Below are positions 44,061 to 55,699 of a DNA stretch of 64,000 nucleotides, piece by piece. Position numbers and translations under genes: made by a program. The DNA lies in contig JAUIRK010000105.1 in assembly GCA_030549495.1 (NCBI GenBank), positions 248,001 to 312,000 on the forward strand. The letters run 5' to 3'. Position 1 is the first letter of the stretch. Each line of letters starts with the position of its first letter. The notes beneath the pieces were generated by a model. The model searched no databases. It worked only from the letters and a program-made list of their open reading frames with translations, and was not told the DNA's origin. The DNA is from Nectonema munidae (Eukaryota; Nematomorpha; Nectonematoida; Nectonematidae).

Positions 44061-44776
44061 CTAAAATTGCGCAAACTTCATCACGGTATCGATAATAAAA
44101 ATGGAACAATTTTTTCTATTTTCAACATTGCCGCTTCTTTCATCTTTTTCAAATATTCGACAAAATTTGAATAACAAAGCTTTTGAAGAAAATAAACGAA
44201 GATTTTTTTGGAAGGATAAAAGATTTTGATGGTTGTTAGCGCATCTCGAAAGAAAATCTTGTGCACTGCATTGTAAAAAGCGCGCCGCGTGTGCGCCAAT
44301 GAGATGAGCGAATAACGTTGGCTGCCCAGCACGTGTCCCGTTGTCCTGTTTAACGATGAAAGAAATTCGTAGCTCTTTCTTCAACTTTGAATCATCGATA
44401 CATCTGAAACAAGTGAAGTCGCGCTGCAATAAATTTTCCAAAAAGGTATTTGTAATCTTTTCTTCTGAATCTCCGTAGTTTTCGTAGAGCCAACGATCTA
44501 AATAATTCGAAAGCTTGGACGCACTCCCACAAGAGACACATCTGAGGTAAATCCAGTCCAGGGGAGAGTTGAAAATCGGAACGAGGAGAAGATAGCAAAC
44601 TCCGATGGAAAAGCCCTTGTCGGAAATAAAATCTACAATTTCGGACACTGAAGTAAATATGTGACTTGTAGGAGAGAAGACCAATGAACGTGCAGTTGAG
44701 AAAAAACTCGTTTTCCCATTGGTTGCTAGGCATTTGATTGCAAGAGATTGGTGACTTTCATGGAAATATTCGGAGC
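44061..44776 (-). CDS. POT1: POT1 C-terminal exon
   Basis: Terminal exon of the telomere protein, from acceptor ctttttag|gctccg at 44776 to the stop at 44061. In POT1 the C-terminal half forms a third OB fold with an inserted Holliday-junction-resolvase-like domain that binds TPP1. Seen here: two Cys pairs (YLRCVSCGSASK and FTCFRCIDD) in the zinc-site position, LRISFIVKQDNGT, HLIGAHAARFLQCSAQDFL (compare human [20 protein letters not shown]), and an end with KFCRIF and SIFIIDTVMKF (compare CYQIFDTTV). It needs one base from the preceding exon, and the exon at 47401 does not supply that phase, so at least one exon or an odd splice site in between is unseen. Confidence 0.75.
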
Positions 44777-47400
44777 CTAAAAAGAATTGAAAAGATATAT
44801 ATTGAAATATAACATTTACTAAATAAAGGAAAGTATAGGTACCAAATAAAAAGGTTAATTTAGAACGTTTGGGTACCAAGGATATTCCCAAGATAAAGAT
44901 TGTGATAATATAGTTGAGGAATTAAGACTTTATCGCATTATTTCGACTTTCATAAGTCTTCATCAACCAAATAAATGTAAATAATGAGAGTCCAAAAAAA
45001 TAAAGTTTACTTTTAACTATATTATTACAATCTTTTATTTTAATTAATTGGTTCAATTTGTGCGTCCTAGTGTTAAATCCCTCATGACAAAGGACAATGA
45101 TAGATTCCTCTGTTAGCTTCTTCTACAACTTTTATAACAAGTAACTTTGACTTTAAAAATTTATAATTATGCAACATCAACCTTTCTCTTTCAAATATTA
45201 TTATAAATCTCCAAAAAGTGTGATTGCATGTACCAAATTTCAAGGTCTTTTGTGAATGCCAATTTCAGATTGTAGACATTTCTGCTTTATGCTGCAACGC
45301 AAAATGCTTCATCTAATTTCTTCAACATAATTTATTAAAATGTTCCATCGGCTTGTATTTTTAGTTTGGTTTCTTTCTTGCATCGTCTTCAAAAAGAATT
45401 TCAATTTATTGTCTATAACCTTTTTATCTAATAACAATACCACATAAATCACACAGCCCCACAGATAAATCGCCAATTCAACTTCTTAACACCCAACACA
45501 CACTGCATATGCATAAATATATCTCACATTACATCACTTTCACTATTTAGTTCCCCCTCTCTTCATTATGCAAGTATTTAAAGATGTAACCACGCACTTC
45601 CAACCCCATATGACATCTATATCTCCACACATCTATCTATTTCCACTTGATGTTAAAAAATTTGTGTTAGACCGCAAAGGTCGAAATATCGATTATTTGT
45701 CGAGTTAAAAAGTGTTTTTCAACTATTTAAAAAAAAAATTTTTATCTAAGACAAAACAATACGATACATAGACTGAATTTATCCTGATTTTTTTTCAAAG
45801 CTTTAAAATCTTTTCCTAAAAACTTTCTACTCATAAACTGAGCTTTGTTCCTTTAGGATTAATTTTAACGTAAAATAAAAAAGTTCATTTTTTAATTTTA
45901 TCGAATTTTTCAGCTGCAAAAAAAGAGTGTCTATGAATATCTAGTATGATTTTCCACAACCATGCTAAAAACTACGTAGTGAGAGCAGCCATTTTTAGTT
46001 AGAAACTAAGATAGCACATCGACATCCTTGATGAAAACCATTGAAGATTGATTATATTGCACTGTTGATTCAATATTTCAACCACTCCTAGTATACACAA
46101 GTAGAGGAGTTGTGTACCAGAAACGAGAATGCTCGCTCTTCATTAGAGCCAGACTTAAATCAGATTAATTCTGTTCTGTCTCTACACTTTTTTTCAGCAA
46201 AATGGTCATACTTTTTCGTTAGGCAGCTTCCTATTTAAAATAGAACAGTGAAGGAGGTATCAAGAGATTCTTCTTCTCACTGTAATAGAGCATTAGCTCA
46301 AAGACGAGCATAATAAAGATGAGCTGAGAGACGAATAGATCAAATGGTGAAATAAGAATGTTAAGACGTCTTCAAAACCTCTTTGTTTCCATCGCCAATT
46401 ATTCTAACAATCTTTTTAATCTCCTCTTTATACAAAACGTCATATGATAACAAAACTTCAGGCTTCGTTTTTTGAACGTTTATACAAAGATATAATTTTT
46501 TGGGTGGACCAAGAATATTTTTGTAGATCTAACTTTGCATATTGAGTGCTCGGCAAAACGATCCGGAGCATCAGAACACGGCAAAGAAATTTGCAGAGAT
46601 ATATGTATTTTAATCTACGATTTTTCATCTCCAAAATGCATCAACTGAAAGAGTTAAAATTTTGTATATATTTTCTAAATATGAATCTTCTAAAACCTCA
46701 AGAGGTGCGACACGGGAGAGAATCCTTCATATTTTTGGTCACATCTTACGAAGCCTCAAGAGGATGAAGACATCGAATAACTACTACTCAGCATTTTATT
46801 CATTATAGTCAATTACATTTTACTTCCATTTAGGATAAAATTTGCTGCATGCATGATTTGATATAAAAACAAGGGGGGAGACAACGGTGTAAAGATCATT
46901 GTGATTTTAAATATTTATTCAAGTACACATTACTTACTAGACATTCCTTTGTATTTAATTGGAAACTTTTCCATACTTGTTCCATGTTTGATTTGAAATA
47001 TAAAAATAGGAAAAAGGAATAGAAAGGCGATTTTTAATGTTCTCTATAAAAAAGAATCATAGCATATTTTCTAATGTAGCCCTGTTATTAAGAATAAGAT
47101 ATTTTTAGGCCTATGGTTAGGGTAAGATCATTTCAATTTTAAAATATATTTGCAAAAACTGAAACTTTTTGATTTTGTTGGCTCTGGAAAAAAAAGTAAA
47201 AACAAAGAAGAGCTTTATTCGAATCTACTAAAATTTAAATTTATTGCCGGATCCAACAAATTAAAGTTTCAGTTTTTGGAAATATATTTTAAAAATGACA
47301 TTATGTAGCCCCTCTACCATAAGATGATACACGATACCTTCGAAGGTAATGGATTATTTTTTTGTAATTTATACCGATCGAATCGTGGAGGTAACTTAGC
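44777..47400. other. POT1 intron region
   Basis: About 2.6 kb, AT-rich. It holds an inverted-repeat element (47115-47319). One small POT1 exon is probably hidden here because the splice phases of the flanking exons disagree, but I cannot single it out. ORF 46546-46767 (+) is not convincing. Confidence 0.4.
47115..47319. repeat. Imperfect foldback repeat in POT1 intron
   Basis: The left arm (about 47137-47190: ttttaaaatatatttgcaaa, aactgaaact, ttgttgg) is the inverse of the right arm (about 47247-47296: ccaacaaattaaagtttcag, tttttggaaatatatttta). A spacer of about 55 bases lies between. Likely a hairpin MITE or fossil; no clean target duplication is seen. Confidence 0.6.
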
Positions 47401-47672
47401 CTACTGATTTATAAAATACGCCATTTTTGGGAAACATTTGGCATTTAATATTATTAAGCTGTCCTCAGTCATCTTTACTCGCATTCCGCAAGTCATCGTA
47501 TTCGTGAAGATATTCTCAAAGTTCTTGATTTGGCACTTCAAAAGAACACAGCCAGATTTCACTGTAGAATACAAGAAAAACACCTGACTCTCACTCATCC
47601 GGTAGCCCTTCCTGCTAAGAACGCAAAAAAGGTGCTCCGCGTATCTTTTGTGAAAAGCTAATAGAAGGAGTT
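47401..47672 (-). CDS. POT1: POT1 middle exon (second part)
   Basis: Open frame reading FHKRYAEHLFCVLSRKGYRM, then VFFLYSTVKSGCVLLKCQ, and ending EDSLIILNAKCFPKMAYF. The end resembles the human POT1 stretch [20 protein letters not shown] before the C-terminal OB fold. Possible donor aatca|gtaggc at 47401-47405. The frame above it (47658-48057) ends only 17 bases away in a different phase, too short for an intron, so either a one-base change in a T-run joins them or a longer intron uses sites I cannot choose. Host-gene status is likely but the exact exon edges are open. Confidence 0.5.
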
Positions 47673-48057
47673 ACGCAAAAAAAAGAATGGAAGGACTAAG
47701 GAATCCGAGGCATGTGAGAACAAGACGTTGAAAAGGTATCCTGAGTTCTTCAACAAAGTGATTTCTCGCATTTTGGCTTTCTTTTGCTCATAGTATTCAA
47801 CTGAATTTTCTAATGAATCCATCTGCATCGAAATGTTCTCTCGTATTTTGCTGTTTTTATTTTTCTGACAGTTTTGGTTAACCGACTTTGCTGAGAATTC
47901 GCCCTCTTTCAAAATGATGTCTGCCATTTCGGCATTCTTTTCGGGAGAGGCTTCCTCACTAGACTTTGGTGGAGATTGTCCGTTTATCAAACTGGTGCTC
48001 GGCGTTCCAACACTCTTTTCTTGGGAGTTTTGGGGAATGGATTTTTCTTCTGATTTC
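47658..48057 (-). CDS. POT1: POT1 middle exon (linker after OB2)
   Basis: Acceptor tccattttag|gaaatc at 48058-48059; the exon enters in phase 2 and completes the Lys codon begun at the donor at 51863. The peptide is a low-complexity linker (KSEEKSIPQNSQEKSVGTPS, EEASPEKNAEMADII, SLENSVEYYEQKKAKMREI) followed by LLKNSGYLFNVLFSH, comparable to the human ILKQKAPQQYRIRAKLRSY start of the C-terminal region. Human POT1 also has a poorly conserved linker here. The intron to the OB exon is about 3.8 kb and contains SINE, hAT and LINE pieces. Confidence 0.6.
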
Positions 48058-48149
48058 CTAAAATGGATAAAAGATAGGGTACGGAAAATGTTTAAAAAAG
48101 GCAGTCCCAATTACACTCCAGTAAGTCTGTTGTGAAGAACACGCATGGA

Positions 48150-48300
48150 GGTAGAAAAGATAGTGGAGATTATTTGGTGCTTGACCGGATGATGCTCCCC
48201 TCCTGACGTCAACCGGATGGCATCACATTAAACAACAAGAAATACTATTTGGGGTACATCGGGAATCGAACCCAATCCTTTAGAATGAAATCTTGAGGTC
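48150..48300 (-). repeat. SINE-like sequence with B box
   Basis: Minus strand: aaaggattgggttcgattcc has a perfect B-box core (GGTTCGATTCC variant), followed by cgatgtaccccaaatag and a body ending near gcatcatccggtcaagc. No convincing A box or flanking duplication. Probably a SINE of a family different from 8269 and 22199. Confidence 0.45.
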
Positions 48301-49344
48301 AAATTTTTAATTTTGAGTGCCGGTTTATGTGTACCTGCATATCTACATCAGAGTTCTATTTTAAAAGTTTCAATAAATTAAATTATGAATTATAAACAAA
48401 TTTTGAATTTTTAGTTAATCTTGAAGTTAATTTTGTACATATTTAAACTTTGTGTAAACTTGCAGCTTTTCACTCAGTTTTCTTTAAAACAATTTACGAA
48501 GAACGGAACTTAGTTCAAACGAGACTCTTCTTCAAAAATCCTAAATTTATATGAATCCTGTTAAAATAAGAGAACATGCCGAGCATGAGCACATACGAGC
48601 TTAGAGATCTAAGGATTTTAGTCCTGCTGGTCAAATGGCAAATGTAAGATGGGCACTGTCTCAGCCTATAACTTAAATTTAACATTTCTATAATGCTGTT
48701 ATTTTCACTTTTTTATTCTGTGTTTTTCTCCTTGCAGAAGTCTAATGCAGGGATGCCCACCCTTTTTTATCACACGGACCCCGTACACCAAATTATTTAT
48801 TATTCGGACTCCCTCCCTATAAAACGTGCATTCTAGCAAAGTTACGAAGGAAGCTACTTTCATTACGGCGAGTCAAACTTCTTTGAAAACAGCAGATGAA
48901 ATAATGTGCAGAAAATTCAATAGAATTTACCAAATTTTAACTCCTGATCAAAGGCAATAAAACATTCGAACTTTTGGTAAATTTGGATAAGTTTTTTTAG
49001 ATTATTTGGAAGCCAGTCATTGAAATAAGCAAATTGGCCAATGCAATTCCGTTCCCAAGCACGTGTAAAAGGTGAGACCTCAACTCCAAAATTCTTGCAT
49101 AAGTCCGGCCACAATCATGCATGGGCACCATTCAACAGCCTACGCGAAAAGGAAAGATGCAAAACTTGAGAAGGATTTGGGGAGAAGTTAGGTTGGCTGA
49201 AGGTTTTACTAGAACACGTGATAATTTCGGTAATGCGAGATTTGCCACATGAAGCGGTGCGAGGTAAAGGGGAGTAAGTTGTGGTAGAAGGGGGGAAATG
49301 CAGGGTTGTCATACTTTTTTTGCTATTGAAAGGCAATGGAGACA
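48301..49344. other. POT1 intron DNA with a lone hAT-type end
   Basis: At 48748 cagggatgcccacccttttt resembles a hAT terminus, but neither an inverse partner nor a transposase was recognised. Minus-strand ORFs at 48917-49114 and 49115-49375 match nothing I know. Confidence 0.4.
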
Positions 49345-49600
49345 GATTTAAAGAATCTAAAGGAAATAGATACAAGTTTTATGGTCTGGAAATGATGGAA
49401 CATCTGGCGTCGCGATTTTAATGAGAGATTTGTGCGATAAAGTAATGGAAGTAAAAAGAATTGCTGATTGTAATTTCGTTTGGAAAAGAGCTTATTGGCC
49501 ACTCAACGCTTATACTCATTAGGCTAAATGTGATGAAGCCAGGAAAGATGAATTTCACAAAAAGGTTGTTTATGAAAGAGAACTTTTTAGATCAAATGAA
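49345..49600 (+). mobile_element. RTE-like LINE fragment (endonuclease)
   Basis: The + frame reads LWSGNDGTSGVAILMRDLCD then KVMEVKRIAD and, after a decayed part, NAYTH and CDEARKDEFHKKVVYEREL. This is the segment of the endonuclease around the GVGI and VYAPQ positions of the same LINE family as 22520-23935. Inside a POT1 intron, opposite strand to the gene. Confidence 0.65.
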
Positions 49601-50584
49601 ATCTTGAACTTAAAGAAATTGATAGAGGTTTTGGCAGTGCAAATCAAAATAAGAAATGGCTCCTTCCATTTGGTTAAAACAACAAGAACTTATACTTTGT
49701 TCATAATAATTTATTGCTCGTCACTTATGATCCACTTCTTTGAGTTGCAGATCCCACAAAAGTCCAGTTACCAAAATCCGACTTCCACTACGACTCCGAA
49801 CACTTAAAAACTTAATAAATTCGGCACAAACTCTTCGCTTCCGACTTCAAGTAAAGAAGAAGGGACAGCCTACAAAATAAATCTTCTTTCCTCTACTTAA
49901 AAGACTTGAAAAAATTTCTTTTTAAAACTTAACCGACTCCGTTTCTACTCCTTCCTTTGAAAATGGACAATTCGGACTCGCCCTCGCCAACCCTGCTTCC
50001 AACAGCGATTTAAAACGAAACCGAAATGAATTAATCTATATTATTCGATAACTAATAATAACAGGCAGAAATTTAAACATTCACATTCAATACCACACAA
50101 AGAGATGCGCATAGTAAACCGAATGAAAAGAATATAATTTTGACACAAATGTCTCCTCATTTATTTACATCAAAATCCAAGACGGAGCAAATTTTGTTAT
50201 AAAAGGTAGTCTTCCTTTAATATATATCAAATCATAAACAAGGATAAATAGACTGGGTCATCATAGTCACTCAAATTTATGAGCGCTTCTTTCACTTCTT
50301 TACACTTTTATGGTTCTGGTAGGTGGTGTCTAAAAACGATGAGGGGTTGTCTCCACAGACCAACCTCTTGAGATTCTAGAAGGCGAAACATGTAAAAAAA
50401 AGTTGAAGCAAAAGCAATGAAAGATTGAATAAAGAGGTGATTGGATCAAATGAAGAGAAACAATGTCCCCTTCTTCACAAGCTTCTAAATGCGAAGAAGG
50501 TATACAAAAAAACAGATGACAATATTCAATATACCAAGAAGGATAAAAAAGTTTCGGAAAAACATATGTAAGCATGATAGTTGT
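49601..50584. other. POT1 intron DNA, one short dispersed repeat
   Basis: 50310-50385 resembles 53380-53450 (agggg.tc.tct.cc ... caacct.t.gag.tt.t.gaag). Otherwise nothing that I can support. Confidence 0.35.
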
Positions 50585-51600
50585 AGATGTTGACAAAACT
50601 CAAGGCCCAATACAAGCAATTCAAATAGATGTTGAGAAGGAATTGGAAAGTATGAAAAGTGGTAAAGCCTGTGGTTATCCTGGAAGTGTAAAAGAATACC
50701 TTGCTGCTTCTCAACATGGGAAACAGATTATAATCAGATAATATAGCAAATAATATTCTAGATGAAGGGAGAATACATGCCACGAAGACTGGAGAATTAG
50801 CACAGTTGTTCTAATTTACAAAAAGAAAGGTTGTGCTATGACTTATCAAGTTGTTAGAAAGATTCGCTGAAAGTCCTAGAAAGATTGAAGAGTATGATGA
50901 AAATTGACAGAATGGATATTTGTTGATATAGAAAAAGCATTTAATAGAATATCGAATAAAAATGCCAAAACAAACGTCAATTCAGGTTGGCAATGAACAC
51001 ACTCAATTTAGTATTCAAGTTGGGTGCATCAAGGGTCTTCCCCCTTGCCGTTTGTAATGTGCTGGATGTAATATCTGATACGAAGAAAAAGTGAATCGTA
51101 TGAACTTTTGTATGCGGACGAATGCGAGAAAAGATGGAAAAAGTGGAATCTAAATTTAACTTTCGGAAATCAGTGTTTGAGAAGAAAGGCGTGAAGGTGA
51201 ACTTTGGCCAAAGGATGCAACCCTTTTACCTACCACACTGTTTTCTATTTTATGTGGGGAAAGGTATACCCTTGAAAAAATATATAGAACGTGTTTGAAA
51301 GCTGCCATGACATAAGGCATAAGGATGACACATCGACTTTAAGATAGAAGAGTTGGAATAAGCATGGCGTGAAAATGTGTGGAGTGAAGTTGGACGATAG
51401 ACTAGGGACGCAACAGCTGGTAAAAAGATTGGGACTGAAAGTACAATTGTTTAAGCGCATAACAGGGAAGTATAGGAAGGTTAAGTAGGACATAGGTTAG
51501 GAATAGAGAATGATGAAAGTATAAAACAAGCTTGGAAATTGGAAGCTAAACAACCTCCTAAAACAGTGTGAGACCTGAAAAGACCCTTCACCCTCACCCT
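50585..51600 (+). mobile_element. RTE-like LINE fragment (RT)
   Basis: Landmarks on the + strand: VEKELESMKSGKACGYPGSV near 50640 (the GKAxGPxG motif before RT), ILDEGRIHA near 50760, FVDIEKAFNRIS near 50920, and QVGCIKGLPP near 51015 (family: GVHQGSVLSPLLF). A tail-like gacctgaaaagaccc lies at 51570-51585. Many frame breaks; continuation of the lineage seen at 16540, 22520 and 49345. Confidence 0.65.
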
Positions 51601-51862
51601 TAGCCAGAAAAAGAGTAAAAAGGTTATGCAAAGAAATTACTACAATATTTATGGAACTACGGGAATTTTATTACAATAATTCTTGAAATCTGCCATCGAT
51701 TCATATTTTTACACAAATTCCGAGATCTACATCATGATGCATAACTGAGATTAAGGAAGAGTCAAACTCGGTGATGAGCCTAATCCAATTTAAAAGAAGT
51801 CCCAGCCCAAACATTTCTGCTTTTCTTTGCAAATTGAATAAAAAATGGAATATAAAATATAC
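51601..51862. other. Start of the POT1 intron after the OB exon
   Basis: Only the donor (minus strand cagaa|gtatat at 51863/51862) is of note. Confidence 0.4.
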
Positions 51863-52851
51863 TTCTGAGATTGAATCAGGGATTCCACTTGTTCTTCCAA
51901 CTGAATACTTAGTTCGTCTTCTTTCATCAAAAACTGAAAGTTGAAGGGCAGGAAAGATTTCTCCAAATTTAAGCTAATATCAAGTTTTTCATTGTTTGAA
52001 AATATTCTTAGTTTCAGACCGCGAAAGAAGAAGTTCCACCGCAAAAGCGAACCCCAGTCATGAGAATGCGAGGTGGAGTAGACAAAAACTGGGATCGCTA
52101 AATGTTTGCGTTCTTCGGTGAACTTTGGATCTTTGATATTCTCCCGCTCGCCCGGATAAAGGTCTATAGTCTTGTACAACTGAGAAGAGAGGGGACAATC
52201 CAGACCATCGTAGATAAAGAGCAACACAGCCCCAGAACCCAAAATATAGAAGGAAAATATTTTGGCAACCAGGTTGAATGTGTGTTTGTTTATTGGGCTG
52301 AGCTGGTCTAGTTTATGAGGCACCACTCCAATGTTCATCCTGTTTTCAGCGACCCAGTTCCGCAATGCCCTGATCTTCGATTTCACTTCTTCATTGATAT
52401 CTCCTTCCTGGGAGTGAATGGAGAAAAAGGGAGAAAAGTGTTCGGTGTGAGGGGAAGCGTCTTCATTTGCGTAGATGGAGATGGGAGAAGCAGGATACAA
52501 AAATGGGAGCGGTCTTTCAACGGTGTAACGCCTGGAAGGCTTGAACTTCAACTTGTCTATTTTGATTATTAGGCCCGCGGGAAGGCGTGAAATTTGAGTC
52601 CAAACTTCCCAAGCGGATGAGAGAATGTGGAGAGTAACTCTGAAGACATTGAAGGGGAATATTGAAGGATCTACGAGAGAGAGTTTGACTTGAAGGCTTG
52701 AGCCGCCGCACTTTTTAGGCCTAGATGCATACTTGATGACGGCAAAAAAGCTGAAGGCATCAACATAAGAAGCATTTCCTTCTGTCAAGTCGTTCTGAAT
52801 TTGAAACAGGTCATGCAAACACTCGAGCTTTCGACCAGGGTGTGGTTTCAT
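51863..52851 (-). CDS. POT1: POT1 first coding exon, OB1 and OB2
   Basis: Protection of telomeres 1, the shelterin subunit that coats the single-stranded telomeric 3' overhang and limits ATR signalling and telomerase access. ATG at 52851, 329 codons plus two bases to the donor at 51863. OB1 (about residues 25-115): SYVDAFSFFAVIKYASRPKK aligns with human VYGVVKFFKPPYLSKGTDY, then LQVKLSLVDPS and GLIIKIDKLKFKPSR. OB2 (about 160-290): RALRNWVAENRM, FNLVAKIFSFYILGSGAVLL then FIYDGLDCP (human [20 protein letters not shown]), and LAIPVFVYSTSHSHDW then LLRWNFFFRGLKLRI (human [20 protein letters not shown]). Both DNA-binding folds lie in one exon. The frame is open for 14 codons upstream without ATG. 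Confident homology. Confidence 0.87.
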
Positions 52852-54640
52852 CGCGTTTGTTTGGTGAGAAGTATTGTAATTTGGTGATAGCAAGGTTCTT
52901 CCTTTAATACAATGTGCATCACACGAACTAAATATTTATTTATCGCATTAGAAATCTATTTTGAAATACTTTATACTTAGTCAAATTGGTGATAAAGTTG
53001 ACTACTCTAAAAGTTGGATATGCAGAAAAGGCCAATTCGGCCTCTAAACATATTGATATTAATATTGCCTTTTTTATCACAAAAGAGCATCAATTTAAAA
53101 CACTAGAAAATATAAACACAATCATTCTTACACCAGCGTCTCCCTAAAGCAGGGTTTTGGAAAAAAAGAAACAAATTCTCTCAGCAAAAATATTTCAGTG
53201 TCTGGCTCCGGAAGTTTTGAAGAGCTTGTTGTAACATCGCTTTGATATATAAAGTTCATATTGCACGAATTAGATTTAAAATTTCAACACCCCCCCCCCC
53301 TCCCGGATGTGCGCCTCTGATTGACACATTGTATAAAAATATGAGAAATTGCGGCATGTCTTCATCCCTTTAAGGTTTCGCAAGATAGTGACCAAAAATT
53401 ATCAGGGGTCATCTACCATGGCCAACCTTTCGAGGTTTTCGAAGATTTAATTGAAATAAAAACAGAGTAGAAAAAGGATCAATTCGTAAACATGTGGTTT
53501 AGCGTCAAAAATGAAAGATTTGTTATGACGGCTAAAAAAATTCGTCGACAATGCACCACTCAAAATGTCTTACTACCAGGCCGGGATCAAATGCATTAGT
53601 ATTTGTAATTGAATCCAAATTTGGTGTAATTGTATTGTGTAAAATGTAATGATAAATACAAGACTCCTACCCACGCACTTACAAATAGACCTGTTCAAAG
53701 TCTGGGCCCATAATATCCAGAGGACAAGAACGCATATAGTTTTACCCGCACCGAATCGGACTATAATGTCAAAGAGCCAGATCGGACCAGACTACAGGAA
53801 TTAAGGACAGGACTAATCTGAATCACTAAGACCGCTGTATTTATTCCCTACACTCCAATCTACGAAAGTAGGAATTCGGTTTCAAACTTTGTTAAAAAAT
53901 GGACCTTTAAGATATATAAATTGAAAAGTTGTAAATTGTGCTTGCTAATCTCATTAGATTTCTATTTTTTAAAATCAATAAAAAGAAAAACAGCAGCTAA
54001 TCTACATTTCAATTTTTCACCCCAAGAAGTGTTTCTCGACAACTTGCAAAGTTTAATTAAACGCTCAAGATCAAAAAATAAAGACAAAGAATTCAAGTCG
54101 ATGCAAATTAAAAGATTTCGAATCTCGTCAAAAGATATTGGCCTACGAAATCAGTCTTCACACTCAAAAAAAAATTCTAAATCGTAAAAAAACCACCCTT
54201 TCTAGTTACGGAATTAAACGGAATGATTAAGGTGTCGAAACAAAATTTAAATGAACATGATTTATGTGGTGAAGTGCTCAAGATGAATCAGACTTGAAAT
54301 TCACACGTAACAACAGTGGCAAAGAGAAGATATATTCCAGTGATTAAAAACATTTTGTCTAAAGGTTCCTTCGCATTACACGCTATTTTATTATAACACC
54401 GTTTACGGACATTGACAATTTACTCCACGACTCCATTATTGTAGAAACTTAACCCACTGATGTAAGAAAAGTTAAGTTGAAAAAACTGCCATCTCAAAAT
54501 GTCTCGGTTTTCATTTTTATCGAAGAGTAAAAAATATATGAAGGTAACATGTGTTTAAGCTTGTAAAAAGTACGGTTTTAAAAAATTTGAAAACTTTTTA
54601 GTGTGATGCATTGCTATTATGCCTTATGAATGCTAAAGAA
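52852..54640. other. POT1 upstream flank, no gene
   Basis: Likely contains the POT1 promoter, but no specific element can be chosen. C-run at 53290-53300. A second copy of the short repeat found at 50310-50385 lies at 53380-53450. The + ORF at 53921-54187 is Lys/Ser-rich and unrecognised; I do not call it. Confidence 0.4.
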
Positions 54641-54650
54641 ATATATACAT

Positions 54651-54965
54651 TAGGATGCCCCAAAAAAAATTTTTTTTAATTATTTTGCATGCTCTTCTAT
54701 TTTGTTCCAATCTTAAAAAGATAAAAAAAATTTAAACAATAGGTCCACTCAAAGGGTTCCCTCAAGCGAAAGGTAATTCTCAGAAATTTTGACTTTTTAA
54801 ATTCTCTACTCACAATTATATTTTTTAGATTAAATTTTTTTTTAATTAATTTTGCACACTCTTCTATTTTGTTCCAATCTTAAAAATTTCAAATTTTAGA
54901 GCAATAAGTTCACTTAAAAAATTGCCTCAAGATAAAGGTAATTTAATAAATTTTGTTATTTTTAC
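54651..54965 (+). repeat. Tandem duplication of a roughly 130-bp AT-rich unit
   Basis: Both copies (about 54662-54790 and 54835-54960) contain gctcttctattttgttccaa or cactcttctattttgttccaatc, then ggtccactcaaa/agttcacttaaaa and cctcaag..aaaggtaatt. The first begins with taggatgccccaaaaaaa, resembling a DNA-transposon end. Orientation is direct. Confidence 0.65.
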
Positions 54966-55229
54966 TCAAAATTATTTTTTAGTTTAAAAATTTGTTCAAT
55001 TTTCACAAGACAAAAAGAAATGTAGTTGTTATGGCGTTTGGAAAATAATTCATTTCAGTTTCCAACGGCCAACGATGTTTTAAGGAGTTTATATTTTTAC
55101 ACCTATAAATCAAAAAGTGAAGCGGCAAATATTGCTGCAGTATAGCAACACGGAGTAAAGCGTCACTACCAATTTCACAAAAGCTAAAATGCGTTAAAAG
55201 AATAAAAAATCTATATACCAAGTACGAGA

Positions 55230-55690
55230 ACGTCATGAAAGCCAAAAAACGTGTAGGAGAAAAGCAAAGAGAAGTAGAATTGATTATAGGTAAAATTATT
55301 TCTGCAAATAGGATTAGAATAAGGTCTAAGAAGTGGTGGTCGCCACATTTCTCATGGACAATGTCTGTTTTGATGAAAAGTGCATGGAAATTGTATATAA
55401 AAATCAATGACAAAAACTTGAAAAGATCAAACCGGGAACAAATTTGGTTTATAAGACAAGCAAGGAGTGCGTGAATGAGCTTTTGAGTTTGCAAGGTGAA
55501 GAAAAAAAGCGTGTTTACGAAGACTTATTTCAGTGACATAGCAGGAACTTCTATTCGTTATGATCTTTCTCTACCCCACTAGCCATGTTATAACGAAAGA
55601 CAACGTAAATGCAGGTGCAGAAAATGTGGAAGTGTCTGCAAGTTTCTTTGTGAACGGTCTCAAATTCCACTAGATCCTCAATGTTTCAAA
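55230..55690 (+). pseudogene. piggyBac transposase C-terminal fossil
   Basis: Plus strand: IRIRSKKWWSPHFSWTMSVL then MKSAWKLYIKINDK matches the region after the third catalytic Asp in piggyBac-derived proteins (SKKWWWPLF...NAWILY). After frame changes, SIRYDLSLP near 55550 and a Cys-rich end CRCRKCGSVCKFLCERSQ, then LDPQCFKSY (55610-55695) match the C-terminal zinc domain. Catalytic core and ends were not recognised. It differs in sequence from the other two piggyBac fossils. Confidence 0.8.
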
Positions 55691-55699
55691 TCTTACAAT

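Noticed and set aside
55003-55494. 163-codon minus-strand ORF
   Set aside because: Overlaps the + strand piggyBac fossil, which has family motifs; the minus frame has none.
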